DNA from: Oribacterium sp. | Lineage (GTDB): Bacteria; Bacillota_A; Clostridia; Lachnospirales; Lachnospiraceae | Direction: 5' to 3' | Assembly (NCBI GenBank): GCA_004554245.1 | Contig: SFND01000001.1 | Span: forward strand, 124,001 to 188,000 | Length of the DNA: 64,000 nt | Shown here: positions 1 to 8,197 of the stretch, one piece after another | How positions within the stretch are numbered: position 1 is the stretch's first letter | Layout: each line of letters opens with the position of its first letter | Notes under the pieces: generated by a model | The model's input: the letters and a program-made list of their open reading frames with translations, nothing else | Database searches by the model: none | What the model was told of the DNA's origin: nothing | Made by a program: the position numbers and the translations under genes

Positions 1-1011
1 TTCACGGTTCATCAGGTTATACGGATCGTCACCGATCTCCTTTGCTTTTCTCTTTTCCTCCTGACAGAAGCCATCGCGGAACCAGCGCATCACGAGGCCT
101 GGTTTAAAGGCGAGCGCCTCGTACTGCCATACGCCGGGTACGGCATGACAGTTTACACGGACGCGTCCGTATGGATCGGTCTTTCCGCTGTCGGTATTAA
201 ATTCATACTGCCAGAAGCTGCCACCGAATACCGCGGCTTCGCCCGGCTTGCATGCGCCGACACCGATGGTGCCGAGCTGACAGTCACCACCGCCGACGAC
301 GACCGGTGTCCCCTCTGCGAGACCGGTTTCGGCAGCGCCCTTTGCGGTGACGGCACCTGCAATCGATCCGCATTCCAGAACGTCCGGGAAGATGTCAGTG
401 CGCAGATGACACTTTGCGGCGATGTCGGTATCCCATGTACGTGTCTGCAGATCCAGGAGACCGGTGGTCGATCCGTTACTCGGCTCGACAGCGAGTACGC
501 CGGTCAGCTTGTAAATCAGCCAGTCGTTAAACATGCCGACCTTTGCGGTCTTTTCGTAAATCTCCGGGAGATTGTTCTTAACCCACAGAATACGAGGAAT
601 CGCATTGAGCGCATAGCTTTGACCGGACTTCTTATACAGCGCAAGCTCCAGATCCGGATCCATCCGAATCAGCTCCGCGACTTCATCTGTGCTGCGGGCG
701 TCGACATTGGCGCAGGCCCAGATCTCGTTTCCGTCCTGATCGTACAGGAGGATACCCTCACGCATGCAGGTGGTCGAAATCGCTGCGATGTCTGCAGGAT
801 CGATGCCGGTTTCGGCGAGGACGTTCCGAACACAGCTGCTGGCCAGTTTCCAGTTGAAGGTCCAGTCGAAGTCCATGCTTCCTGGAAAACGAGGGTCTTC
901 GTTATGCGTCCACTCATGCTGAGAGCAGCCGATCTGGTTTCCCTCTACATCGAAGAGAACCGCACGTACGCTTCCGGTTCCGGCATCGATCGCCATTAAA
1001 TATTTCTTCAT
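1..1011 (-). CDS. lsrK: Autoinducer-2 kinase LsrK (partial, C-terminus off the left edge)
   Basis: FGGY-family carbohydrate kinase that phosphorylates AI-2 (DPD) in the cytoplasm, trapping it and producing the inducer of LsrR. The reading frame stays open from the ATG at 1011 to base 1, giving 337 residues of a family normally a little over 500. The N-terminus has the actin-like phosphate-1 loop (MAIDAGTGSVRAVLFD), followed by DPRFPGSMDFDW and, near residue 245, the glycine-rich GGGDCQLGTIGVG. The start follows an AAAGGA site. It lies 33 bases after lsrR on the same strand, so the two form an lsrRK operon as in enteric bacteria. The call rests on the motifs and on the complete lsr context. 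Confidence 0.93.
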   Translation of the reverse strand, partial: MKKYLMAIDAGTGSVRAVLFDVEGNQIGCSQHEWTHNEDPRFPGSMDFDWTFNWKLASSCVRNVLAETGIDPADIAAISTTCMREGILLYDQDGNEIWACANVDARSTDEVAELIRMDPDLELALYKKSGQSYALNAIPRILWVKNNLPEIYEKTAKVGMFNDWLIYKLTGVLAVEPSNGSTTGLLDLQTRTWDTDIAAKCHLRTDIFPDVLECGSIAGAVTAKGAAETGLAEGTPVVVGGGDCQLGTIGVGACKPGEAAVFGGSFWQYEFNTDSGKTDPYGRVRVNCHAVPGVWQYEALAFKPGLVMRWFRDGFCQEEKRKAKEIGDDPYNLMNRE

Positions 1012-1044
1012 TTGATAAACCATCCTTTCTTTCGAAATATATGA

Positions 1045-1986
1045 TTATTGTTTGCTTTGATAAAGCTCCAGAATAGCGGCAGCCGTGTCCTCATCTGTGA
1101 TCAGGACGTCGAGATAGCTGCCCATCAGGGTGGCGTAGATCGCTTCGATTTTATGCGGGCCACCGGCGACACCGATGACATTGTTGAAGTTCTCGATCTT
1201 GGTCAGCGGAGGACTCATCAGGCGCTTCTCGAGGTCACTGTCGATGAGATGTCCGTGGATGTCGATGAAGTGACTTAAAATATCCCCCACGGCGCCCTGC
1301 TTCTGCAGAAACAGGTAGTCATCCGGCGTCAGGATGGCGTTTTTGATGATGGTGGCAGCACTGGTGTCCATGCCACCGATGCCAACGACAGTGAAATCAG
1401 AAATCATGGCCATGTTTGCGATGCGCTGGATATCACTTTCCTTTTTCAGTTCTTCCATGATAGAGGAAGAGCTCAGAATCAGCGGACTCGGAATCAGATG
1501 CAGGCGGGCGTTGAAGATACTGGACTGCGCGTTCGGCAGGTAGTAATTGACACCACCGGTCAGCGAGATCACATTGATCGGACTTTCCGAGCGCTGGGCC
1601 AGATAGTTCAGTATCCGGCTCGGCGTATCGCCGTAGCCCATATTGATATAGGAATTATCCTTGATGCGCTGATTGATGTACATGGAGGCTGCCTGTGCCA
1701 GGGAATCGTTTAAAGAATCACCGGATGGCGGCGATGGGATGATCAGGACATCATTTAAATGAAACAGATCCTTGAAGTCCTTTTCCATATTCAGACGTCG
1801 GGTACTGCTGTTTCGAATCTGGAAGGTGATCAGCCCGTTTTCCTTTGCCTTATCGAGCAGACGAAGGATTTTGATACGGTTAATGCCCAGAAGCTTCGCG
1901 ATTTCCTGCTGCGTCAGGTTCTCGATATAGTAATACCAGGCGATTTTAATCATTAATTCTTCTTCATAGTTATAGTTCTGCTCCAT
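1045..1986 (-). CDS. lsrR: LsrR, AI-2-responsive repressor (SorC/DeoR-like sugar-binding regulator)
   Basis: Transcriptional repressor of the lsr genes, released by phospho-AI-2. The 313-residue product begins with a helix-turn-helix (LTQQEIAKLLGINRIKILRLL, about residues 20-41) and continues into the SorC-type effector-binding domain, with phrases such as INVISLTGG and DFTVVGIGGMDTSAAT. The start at 1986 was chosen because an AGAGGAT site precedes it and because upstream in-frame codons encode a hydrophobic stretch unlike the family. It is divergent from lsrA and co-directional with lsrK, 33 bases away. A strong sigma-A promoter lies at 2060-2088 on this strand. Confidence 0.93.
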   Translation of the reverse strand: MEQNYNYEEELMIKIAWYYYIENLTQQEIAKLLGINRIKILRLLDKAKENGLITFQIRNSSTRRLNMEKDFKDLFHLNDVLIIPSPPSGDSLNDSLAQAASMYINQRIKDNSYINMGYGDTPSRILNYLAQRSESPINVISLTGGVNYYLPNAQSSIFNARLHLIPSPLILSSSSIMEELKKESDIQRIANMAMISDFTVVGIGGMDTSAATIIKNAILTPDDYLFLQKQGAVGDILSHFIDIHGHLIDSDLEKRLMSPPLTKIENFNNVIGVAGGPHKIEAIYATLMGSYLDVLITDEDTAAAILELYQSKQ

Positions 1987-2059
1987 GATGAGATCCTCTG
2001 TATAAAAATCGGTGGCTAAACGCAACAAATGTTCATGGCATAAAAATATGTTTATCAAA

Positions 2060-2088
2060 AGTATAAAGAGCATTGTGCAAAATGTCAA
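2060..2088 (-). promoter_or_regulatory. Promoter of lsrRK
   Basis: Reading the minus strand, a perfect -35 TTGACA (complement of 2083-2088) and a -10 TATACT (complement of 2060-2065) are separated by 17 bases. Transcription would start near 2053, about 67 bases before the lsrR start. A single GTTCA half-site at 2031-2035 falls just inside the transcript. Confidence 0.8.
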
Positions 2089-2100
2089 TATAAATAAAGC

Positions 2101-2128
2101 GTTCATTTACACAGTTGTTAAACTGAAC
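2101..2128. promoter_or_regulatory. Candidate LsrR operator 1 (spaced GTTCA/TGAAC pair)
   Basis: GTTCA at 2101-2105 and TGAAC at 2124-2128 form an inverted pair, centre to centre about two helical turns apart, between the divergent lsrR and lsrA promoters. The same half-sites occur in tighter form at 2191-2205. Assignment to LsrR is inferred from location. Confidence 0.45.
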
Positions 2129-2159
2129 AATAAAATATTTGGAATGCGCGCTTGCTATG

Positions 2160-2188
2160 TTGACAAATGATAGTGACGGCGTTAATAT
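2160..2188 (+). promoter_or_regulatory. Promoter of lsrACDBF
   Basis: A perfect TTGACA (2160-2165), 17-base spacer and TAATAT (2183-2188). Transcription should start near 2195, inside the GTTCA-N5-TGAAC palindrome, so a repressor bound there would block initiation. Confidence 0.82.
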
Positions 2189-2190
2189 AA

Positions 2191-2205
2191 GTTCATTAGT
2201 TGAAC
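2191..2205. promoter_or_regulatory. Candidate LsrR operator 2 (GTTCA-N5-TGAAC palindrome)
   Basis: GTTCATTAGTTGAAC is a 15-bp interrupted palindrome starting two bases after the lsrA -10 hexamer and covering the predicted start of transcription. That position is classical for a repressor site. LsrR is the obvious candidate because its gene is divergent and adjacent. Confidence 0.55.
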
Positions 2206-2238
2206 AAAAGTGCCCAATGCAATGGAGGAAAGGTCATA

Positions 2239-3753
2239 ATGGAGAATAACAATAAACCAGGAGCTGAAAATCTGCTGCAGGTTTGCGATATTTATAAATC
2301 CTTTGGCGATAATGCAGTTCTGAAGGGCATGACATTAAGCCTGAAAGCCGGAGAAGTCCTCTCCCTGATCGGAGGTAACGGTGCTGGAAAAAGTACCTTA
2401 ATGAAGATCATTATGGGCATCTATACACATGACAGTGGAAAGGTTTATGTCGATGGTAAGGAGATGACGGCAGGCAAAACGACCGAGGCCCTGTCCAGCG
2501 GCGTATACATGGTGCCACAGGAGCCGCTGCTTTTCCCGCATATGAGCGTGGAAGAGAATATCCTCATCGGTTTTACCAGACCACAGGCGGAGCTCCATAA
2601 GGAACTGATCGATACGATGAAGAGCATCGGCTGGAACCTGGAGCTGAACCGGAAGGCGAATACGCTCTCGATCGCAGAGCAGCAGCTGGTTGAGCTGCTG
2701 CGCGGACTGCTGAGACACGCGAAGATCCTGATTCTGGACGAACCGACCAGCGCACTTACCTTTAAGGAAGTAGAAAGCCTGTTCAAGGTGATCAAGGACT
2801 TAAAGGCACAGGGTATCGGCATCATCTACATCACCCATCGTCTGGACGAGGTGTTTGAAATTTCGACCGACGTCGGCATCATGCGGGATGGACGTATCAC
2901 CCTGATGGGAAAGATCGGAGAATTCACGAAGGCTGCGCTGGTAAAGGGACTTTTACCGGATGCCACAGATCAGCAGGAAGTCGTAAGCAAAACCGATGTT
3001 GATTACACGAAGGCACCGGTGCTGGAGCTTCAGAACTTCAGCGGCTATGGGTTTAAGGATATTTCCCTGAAGGTGTACCCTGGCGAGATCCTGGGCGTTG
3101 CAGGCGTGGTTGGTGCCGGACGAACCGAGATGGCACAGACCATCTTCGGTATGGATAAGGTGCTGGGTGGTAAGGTCTATCTGGATGGACAGGATATCAC
3201 CGGACTGAGTACACAGAAGGTGATGAAGGCCGGCCTCAACTATGTTTCCGAGGATCGACATGCCGATGGTATTTTCAAGATTTCATCGGTTGCATATAAC
3301 ATCACAAGCGGAATCCTGGGTGAATCTTTCATGGGAAAGGTTTTCCTGGATACAAAAAAGGAAAAGGAACTGACACAGCAGTACATCGATGACTTCCGTA
3401 TCAAGGTAACCGGACAGGATCAGGAGCTGGGAAGTCTTTCCGGCGGTAACCAGCAGAAGGTCGTCATCGGACATGCACTGGCGACCGGTCCGAAGCTGAT
3501 CATCCTGGACGAGCCGACACGAGGTATCGATGCAGGTGCACGAACCGATGTCTATAACATCATCAAGGGTCTGTCGAAGAAAGGCCTGGCTGTACTGCTG
3601 ATTTCATCCGATATGGAGGAAATTATCGAATTGAGCGACCGGGCAGTGACCATCCACCAGGGACGACTGAACTGTGAGTTTGCACGATCAGAAATCAATC
3701 AGGAGAATCTCACGAGAGCTTCCTTCGGTGTTGTTGGAAAGGAGAAAGAATAA
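2239..3753 (+). CDS. lsrA: LsrA, AI-2 ABC importer ATP-binding protein
   Basis: Cytoplasmic ATPase of the AI-2 importer, two fused ABC domains in 504 residues as in other sugar-type (CUT2) transporters. Domain 1 has Walker A GGNGAGKST (about 46-54), signature LSIAEQQ (about 143-149) and Walker B ILILDEPTSA (about 163-172). Domain 2 has a degenerate Walker A (GVVGAGRTEM, about 289-298), canonical signature LSGGNQQ (about 400-406) and Walker B LIILDEPTRG (about 420-429). A weak second Walker A is normal for this family. The ATG at 2239 was preferred over an upstream TTG at 2200 because GGAGGAAAGG lies just before it. The stop overlaps the lsrC start (TAATG). Confidence 0.93.
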   Translation: MENNNKPGAENLLQVCDIYKSFGDNAVLKGMTLSLKAGEVLSLIGGNGAGKSTLMKIIMGIYTHDSGKVYVDGKEMTAGKTTEALSSGVYMVPQEPLLFPHMSVEENILIGFTRPQAELHKELIDTMKSIGWNLELNRKANTLSIAEQQLVELLRGLLRHAKILILDEPTSALTFKEVESLFKVIKDLKAQGIGIIYITHRLDEVFEISTDVGIMRDGRITLMGKIGEFTKAALVKGLLPDATDQQEVVSKTDVDYTKAPVLELQNFSGYGFKDISLKVYPGEILGVAGVVGAGRTEMAQTIFGMDKVLGGKVYLDGQDITGLSTQKVMKAGLNYVSEDRHADGIFKISSVAYNITSGILGESFMGKVFLDTKKEKELTQQYIDDFRIKVTGQDQELGSLSGGNQQKVVIGHALATGPKLIILDEPTRGIDAGARTDVYNIIKGLSKKGLAVLLISSDMEEIIELSDRAVTIHQGRLNCEFARSEINQENLTRASFGVVGKEKE

Positions 3754-4772
3754 TGAACAGTTTACGGACACTCTTGAAAAAGAGAGAAATGACGAGCTTC
3801 TTTTTCCTGATTTTACTTTTTGCAGTGGTTGGCTGTATCAATCCGGCGTTTCTGGCGGTAAGTAATATCGCCGCCTGCTTTAATTCGTCGGTTGTTTTCG
3901 TCATTATATCGGTGGGCATGGCATTTACCATCATGGTCGGAGAAATCGACGTATCGGTAGGCTCCTGCCTCGGCATGACCGCCGTGGTTGTGGGTTCCAT
4001 GATCTGTAACGGTGCCAGCTGGGCGGTCGCTTTTGCGGTCGGCATTCTGATCGGTATCATCGTCGGCTGCATCAATGGCTTCGGTGTGGCGATCATGAAA
4101 GCACCTTCACTGATTTTTACCTTAGGTGTAAATGGTATCTTACGAGGCCTGATGTTTATCTACACGAATGGTGCAGATGTAAATAATATTCCGAAGAGTT
4201 TTAAGGATATTTCCGCGAAGGCACTGCCGGGCATCAAGATTACCTATTATTTCATCGGAGCGCTGATTCTTACACTGATCGTCCATCTTCTTCTTACCAG
4301 AACGCGAAAGGGAAGATACGTAAAGGCGGTCGGCGATAATGCAGATGGTGCGAAGCTGGTCGGTATCGATCCGGTCAAGACCAAGTTTCTGTCCTATATC
4401 ATCTGCTCTGTGATGGCGTCGATTGCAGGCATCCTGTTCTGCAGCCGTATCGGTATCGTCACCACCTCGAGTGGTAATGGATATGAGATGACCGCCGTGG
4501 CCGCCTGTGTATTGGGTGGTATCAGCCTTACCGGTGGTGTGGGAAGTGTGATCGGATCTGCCATCGGCGCGGTCATCATGAGTTCCATCAGTTACCTTCT
4601 GGTATTTATGGGCTTCTCGTCCAATTATAATGATGCGATTACAGGAAGCATCCTGATCGTGATCGTCGTCGTCGATTCTGTCATGCAGATTCGGTCCAGA
4701 ATGAAGTTAAGACATGAAAGACTGCAGGCAAGAACACGGGATGATATGGTGACGGAAGGAGAGAATGCATGA
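3753..4772 (+). CDS. lsrC: LsrC, AI-2 ABC importer permease
   Basis: One of two membrane permeases of the AI-2 importer (339 residues, BPD_transp_2 family as in ribose and galactose transporters). About nine or ten hydrophobic helices are visible, with the conserved GEIDVSVGSCLGMTAVV segment (about residues 68-84) and LGGISLTGGVGSVIG (about 250-264) typical of RbsC-like permeases. The start overlaps the lsrA stop by one base and the stop overlaps lsrD by four (ATGA), so translation is coupled. The charged C-terminal tail (KLRHERLQARTRDD) should be cytoplasmic. Confidence 0.92.
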   Translation: MNSLRTLLKKREMTSFFFLILLFAVVGCINPAFLAVSNIAACFNSSVVFVIISVGMAFTIMVGEIDVSVGSCLGMTAVVVGSMICNGASWAVAFAVGILIGIIVGCINGFGVAIMKAPSLIFTLGVNGILRGLMFIYTNGADVNNIPKSFKDISAKALPGIKITYYFIGALILTLIVHLLLTRTRKGRYVKAVGDNADGAKLVGIDPVKTKFLSYIICSVMASIAGILFCSRIGIVTTSSGNGYEMTAVAACVLGGISLTGGVGSVIGSAIGAVIMSSISYLLVFMGFSSNYNDAITGSILIVIVVVDSVMQIRSRMKLRHERLQARTRDDMVTEGENA

Positions 4773-5815
4773 TGAGCGGAAATGTTTCAAGTGAAAATAA
4801 AAACAAGCTGAAAGCAAAGCTGAACTGGAACTGGTTCCTGATCGCCGTCATTCTGATCGAAATTCTTATTTTCGGCGTGACCAATCCGAAGTTCCTGAAT
4901 GTTTCGTCGATGTTCCGCAGTATGAATGACTTCGTTCCGATCGGTATCATCGGTATCTTCGTCACACTGGTCATGATCACCGGCGGTATCGATATCCAGG
5001 CAGGCTCCATCGTAGGACTGACCTCGATCATCATCGGTGTGGCGTGGCAGGACTGGGGACTCAATATCTGGGCGGCGGTTGCACTGGCTGTCGTGATCGC
5101 TATCTTATGTGGCATCCTGACCGGATTCTTCATCGCGTACTGTGGAGTGCAGGCGATGGTGGCGACGCTGGGTGGCAGCTTCCTGTATGCCGGCCTTGCG
5201 CTGATGGTATCCACCATGAGTAATACACCGTCCTACATGGGTATCACGAATTTTCCGGATGCATTCCGAGCGATGACCAAGTTTAAAATCGGTAAGATCT
5301 CACCGGGCCCGGCGATCGTTTTTCTGATCGTAGCCGTCATCATGGGCATCGTGCTTCATAAGACCAAGTATGGACGTAAGATCTTTCTCGTCGGTGTGAA
5401 TCCGAATGCCGGCAGCTTCTCGGGCATCAATACGAAGAGAGTAGTCCTTTCTACCTATGTGCTGAGTGCGATCGGTGCGGCCATCGCAGGTATCGTTCTT
5501 ACCTCGTACTACAACATCGCAAAGTCCGATCTCGGAAGTACATTCACCATGAATATCATCACCGTTGTTGTGCTGGGTGGTACCTTATCGACCGGTGGAA
5601 AGGGAAATGTACTCGGCACCGTGCTGGCGACCATCATTATCGGACTGATCAAATTCGGACTTCCGCTGTGCTTCGGTATCAATGCACAGTACCTGGATGC
5701 GCCGATCGGCATCCTGCTGGTCGTTGTTCTGCTGGGACGTGCACTGATGGTCCATCCGGCGTTTGTAAACTACCGTGCAAAATGTAAAAGTCAGCGGCAG
5801 AAGGCAGCTGCATAA
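4769..5815 (+). CDS. lsrD: LsrD, AI-2 ABC importer permease
   Basis: Second permease subunit (348 residues), paralogous to LsrC. It has the same family landmarks, TGGIDIQAGSIVGLTSIIIG (about residues 72-91) and LGGTLSTGGKGNVLG (about 271-285), and multiple transmembrane helices. The start lies inside the lsrC stop (ATGA overlap); the second of two adjacent ATG codons (4772) is also possible. A basic tail (NYRAKCKSQRQK) ends the protein on the cytoplasmic side. The heteromeric LsrC-LsrD pore sits on LsrA. Confidence 0.92.
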   Translation: MMSGNVSSENKNKLKAKLNWNWFLIAVILIEILIFGVTNPKFLNVSSMFRSMNDFVPIGIIGIFVTLVMITGGIDIQAGSIVGLTSIIIGVAWQDWGLNIWAAVALAVVIAILCGILTGFFIAYCGVQAMVATLGGSFLYAGLALMVSTMSNTPSYMGITNFPDAFRAMTKFKIGKISPGPAIVFLIVAVIMGIVLHKTKYGRKIFLVGVNPNAGSFSGINTKRVVLSTYVLSAIGAAIAGIVLTSYYNIAKSDLGSTFTMNIITVVVLGGTLSTGGKGNVLGTVLATIIIGLIKFGLPLCFGINAQYLDAPIGILLVVVLLGRALMVHPAFVNYRAKCKSQRQKAAA

Positions 5816-5821
5816 ACCAAG

Positions 5822-5836
5822 TTAGATCATATCTAA
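5822..5836 (+). other. Small hairpin between lsrD and lsrB
   Basis: TTAGAT-CAT-ATCTAA forms a six-pair stem with a three-base loop in the 55-base lsrD-lsrB gap, upstream of the AAAGGAGGA ribosome site of lsrB. Such hairpins can stabilise the downstream message and raise binding-protein yield over permeases; that role is inferred. Confidence 0.4.
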
Positions 5837-5870
5837 ACATACATATCAAACATCCAAAGGAGGAAATGTA

Positions 5871-7052
5871 ATGAAGAAGATTTTATCAACCGTATTAGTA
5901 GGTGCGATGCTGACATCTATGCTCGCAGGCTGTGGTGGAAACACCAAGGCACCAGAGACAACCGCAGCAGCGAAGGCAGAGACCACTGCAGCTGCAGCAG
6001 AGACCACCGCAGCAGCTGCAGAGACCGAGGCTCCGGCAGCAGAGAGCACATCCGGTGCAAGCGTAGAAGGAAAGACCGTTGCGTTTATTCCGAAGCTGAC
6101 CGGTAACGCATTCTTCGAGGTTGCCAATGATGGTGCTCAGGAGTTCGCAAAGAAGTGGAACATCAACGTAAACTACATGGGCAGCTCAAGTGCAGCCGTA
6201 GCAGATCAGGTATCCGTTATCAACCAGGCGATTTCTTCAGGCGTAGATGCTATCTGTATCTCCACTGTAGATGCAGCAGGTGTTTCAGATGCACTGAATG
6301 AGGCGAGGGATGCCGGTATCGTTGTCAGCACATGGGATTCGGACGCAAACGTTGAGGATAGAAGCCTTATGGTTTCCCAGGGAACACCGGAAGTTTTAGG
6401 ACAGATGCTCGTTGATATGGCTGTGGATGGCTTAAAGGCAAGAGGCAAGGATCCGGAGAAGGATGAAATCAAGTACTGCTGGCACTATTCACAGGCGACC
6501 GTAACCGATCAGAACAGCTGGCAGGTTGCAGGTGAAAAAATCATCGCTGAGACCTATCCGAACTGGACCAATGTTCACCCGGATAACTACTATTCTGAGC
6601 AGGATGCAGAGAAGTCCATCACGGTAGGTGAGGCTGTTCTCGATGCAAACCCGGATATCGACGTCATCATCTGTAACGACTCTACTGCTCTTCCTGGCCA
6701 GTTACAGGCTGCAGAGAACAAGGGCTATAACAAGGACAACGTAACCATCACCGGTTTCGCAACTCCGAACGCTGTAAAGCAGTACTGCATAAACGGAACT
6801 CTTTACAACTGGGGTCTCTGGGATGCAAAGCTTCAGGGCGCTATGGGCTGCTACGTCGCTGCATATCTCGCTGCAGGTAACACTGTGAAGGTCGGCGATT
6901 CCATCGATATCCCTGAGATCGGCTCCTGCGAAGTTCTTGCAAACGAAAGCATCTCCGCTGGTGCAGCTACCGGTGATGAGAATAATGGTGTCGTTCTTCT
7001 TCCGGAGCGTCTCGTATTCACCGCTGAGAACATGAACAATTATGATTTCTAA
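5871..7052 (+). CDS. lsrB: LsrB-type AI-2 binding lipoprotein
   Basis: Substrate-binding protein of the importer, 393 residues. A lipoprotein signal (MKKILSTVLVGAMLTSMLAGC, lipobox LAGC, acylated Cys21) is followed by a stalk rich in Ala, Glu and Thr (about 27-60) and a periplasmic-binding-protein type I fold. Residues that line up with known LsrB AI-2 contacts are Lys75 (IPKLTGNAFF), Asp156 (TWDSD), Asp213-Gln214 (TVTDQN) and Pro275 (ALPGQ); the position equivalent to an alanine two residues after that proline is Gln277 here. On a Gram-positive cell it would be tethered to the outer face of the membrane. Position between lsrD and lsrF supports AI-2 over other pentoses. Confidence 0.88.
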   Translation: MKKILSTVLVGAMLTSMLAGCGGNTKAPETTAAAKAETTAAAAETTAAAAETEAPAAESTSGASVEGKTVAFIPKLTGNAFFEVANDGAQEFAKKWNINVNYMGSSSAAVADQVSVINQAISSGVDAICISTVDAAGVSDALNEARDAGIVVSTWDSDANVEDRSLMVSQGTPEVLGQMLVDMAVDGLKARGKDPEKDEIKYCWHYSQATVTDQNSWQVAGEKIIAETYPNWTNVHPDNYYSEQDAEKSITVGEAVLDANPDIDVIICNDSTALPGQLQAAENKGYNKDNVTITGFATPNAVKQYCINGTLYNWGLWDAKLQGAMGCYVAAYLAAGNTVKVGDSIDIPEIGSCEVLANESISAGAATGDENNGVVLLPERLVFTAENMNNYDF

Positions 7053-7097
7053 ATCATAAATACTACAAATATAACTGAATATAACTGAATATAACTT
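7040..7097 (+). repeat. Inverted repeat over the lsrB stop and tandem 10-mers before lsrF
   Basis: TTATGATTT at 7040-7048 and AAATCATAA at 7051-7059 are exact inverted copies two bases apart, straddling the lsrB stop codon. They are followed by direct repeats of ATAACTGAAT at 7071-7080 and 7081-7090 with a partial third copy to 7097. No function is known; mRNA end protection or internal processing between lsrB and lsrF is possible. Confidence 0.6.
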
Positions 7098-7147
7098 ATG
7101 ATATGTATGTTGTAACAAACTGAATATAGTCGAAAGGAAACACATCG

Positions 7148-8026
7148 ATGGCAGATTTAGAGGGACTTAAAGTAGCGAAGGATTATCACGTAGATACACC
7201 ATTTGCAAATCAGGATGGATTTTATCTTAAGGGCGCAAATAATCTGGATTGGGGAATGAAGCATCATCTTGCGAATATCTTTAATCCGAAGAGCGGAAAC
7301 ACCGTGATGTTTGCGTTTGACCATGGTTATTTCATGGGCAGCACGGCCGGCCTGGAGCGACTTGACTTATTACTGCCGAAGCTGGCACCATACGTTGACT
7401 GCTTTATGGGCACGAGAGGCGCGATTCGCACATGCTTAAAACCGGAATTCACCAATGCGATTGCACTGAGAGTATCCTCTGGTTCAAGCATGCTGCAGGA
7501 TGATCTGAGTCATGAAGTCGTAGCTGTAGATATCGAGGATTCCATTCGTATGAATGCGGACTGTATGGCATCACAGGTATTTATCGGTGCAGATGGACAG
7601 CTGTCCAGCATCGATAACCTGAGCAAGGTGATCAATGCCGGTATGCGCTACAGCATCCCGACCCTGGGCGTATGTGCCGTAGGTAAGGAGATGGAGCGTA
7701 CCGACCGTTTCTTCAAGCTGGCGACTCGTATCATCGCAGAGATGGGCTGTCAGATCGTGAAGACCTATAACTGTGAGCACTTCGAAGAAGTCGTATCGGC
7801 CTGCCCGGTACCGATCGTCGTAGCCGGCGGTAAGAAGCTTGCAGAGAAGGATGCACTGACCCTGGCTTATGAAGTGATTCAGAAGGGCGCACGTGGTGTT
7901 GACATGGGACGTAATATCTTCCAGAGCCAGCATCCGGTAGAGATGGCGCAGGCGGTTCATAAGGTAGTGCATGAAGGCTTTACAGATAAGGAAGCATTCG
8001 AGTTTTATGAGGATCTCATTCACTGA
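7148..8026 (+). CDS. lsrF: LsrF, phospho-AI-2 thiolase (class I aldolase fold)
   Basis: Cytoplasmic enzyme that, in the enteric pathway, transfers an acetyl group from 3-hydroxy-2,4-pentadione 5-phosphate to CoA and ends the AI-2 signal. The 292-residue product has the family start (VDTPFANQDGFYLKGANNLDWG), MFAFDHGYFMG (about 54-64), the catalytic lysine region CQIVKTYNCEHFEE (Lys205) and VVAGGKK plus GVDMGRNIFQSQHP for phosphate binding. An AAAGGA site lies ten bases before the ATG. It closes the operon; a terminator follows at 8046-8079. The isomerase LsrG, which supplies its substrate, is not visible in the window. Confidence 0.9.
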   Translation: MADLEGLKVAKDYHVDTPFANQDGFYLKGANNLDWGMKHHLANIFNPKSGNTVMFAFDHGYFMGSTAGLERLDLLLPKLAPYVDCFMGTRGAIRTCLKPEFTNAIALRVSSGSSMLQDDLSHEVVAVDIEDSIRMNADCMASQVFIGADGQLSSIDNLSKVINAGMRYSIPTLGVCAVGKEMERTDRFFKLATRIIAEMGCQIVKTYNCEHFEEVVSACPVPIVVAGGKKLAEKDALTLAYEVIQKGARGVDMGRNIFQSQHPVEMAQAVHKVVHEGFTDKEAFEFYEDLIH

Positions 8027-8045
8027 TCTGATGAATGAAGAGAAG

Positions 8046-8079
8046 AGGGGGGCAGACCGAAAGGTCTGCTCCCCCTTTT
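8046..8079 (+). terminator. Terminator of the lsr operon
   Basis: A 12-13 bp GC-rich stem (GGGGGGCAGACC with a GAAA loop) followed by TTTT. Confidence 0.9.
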
Positions 8080-8197
8080 ATGATGGATGAAATATAAGTC
8101 ACGGCTGGGGATCGCTGCGTGAAGGTATGCGCGCTCGCTAAACCATCCGAAGAGGACGACGGATCTGAAAGAGCTACGATTGAAACAGAACCTGAAA

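Noticed and set aside
145..999. Plus-strand open frame at the left edge
   Set aside because: It is antisense to lsrK, whose minus-strand frame is open to the edge and carries clear FGGY kinase motifs.
2200..2238. TTG at 2200 as the lsrA start
   Set aside because: It lies in the operator next to the predicted transcription start and has no ribosome site, whereas the ATG at 2239 does.
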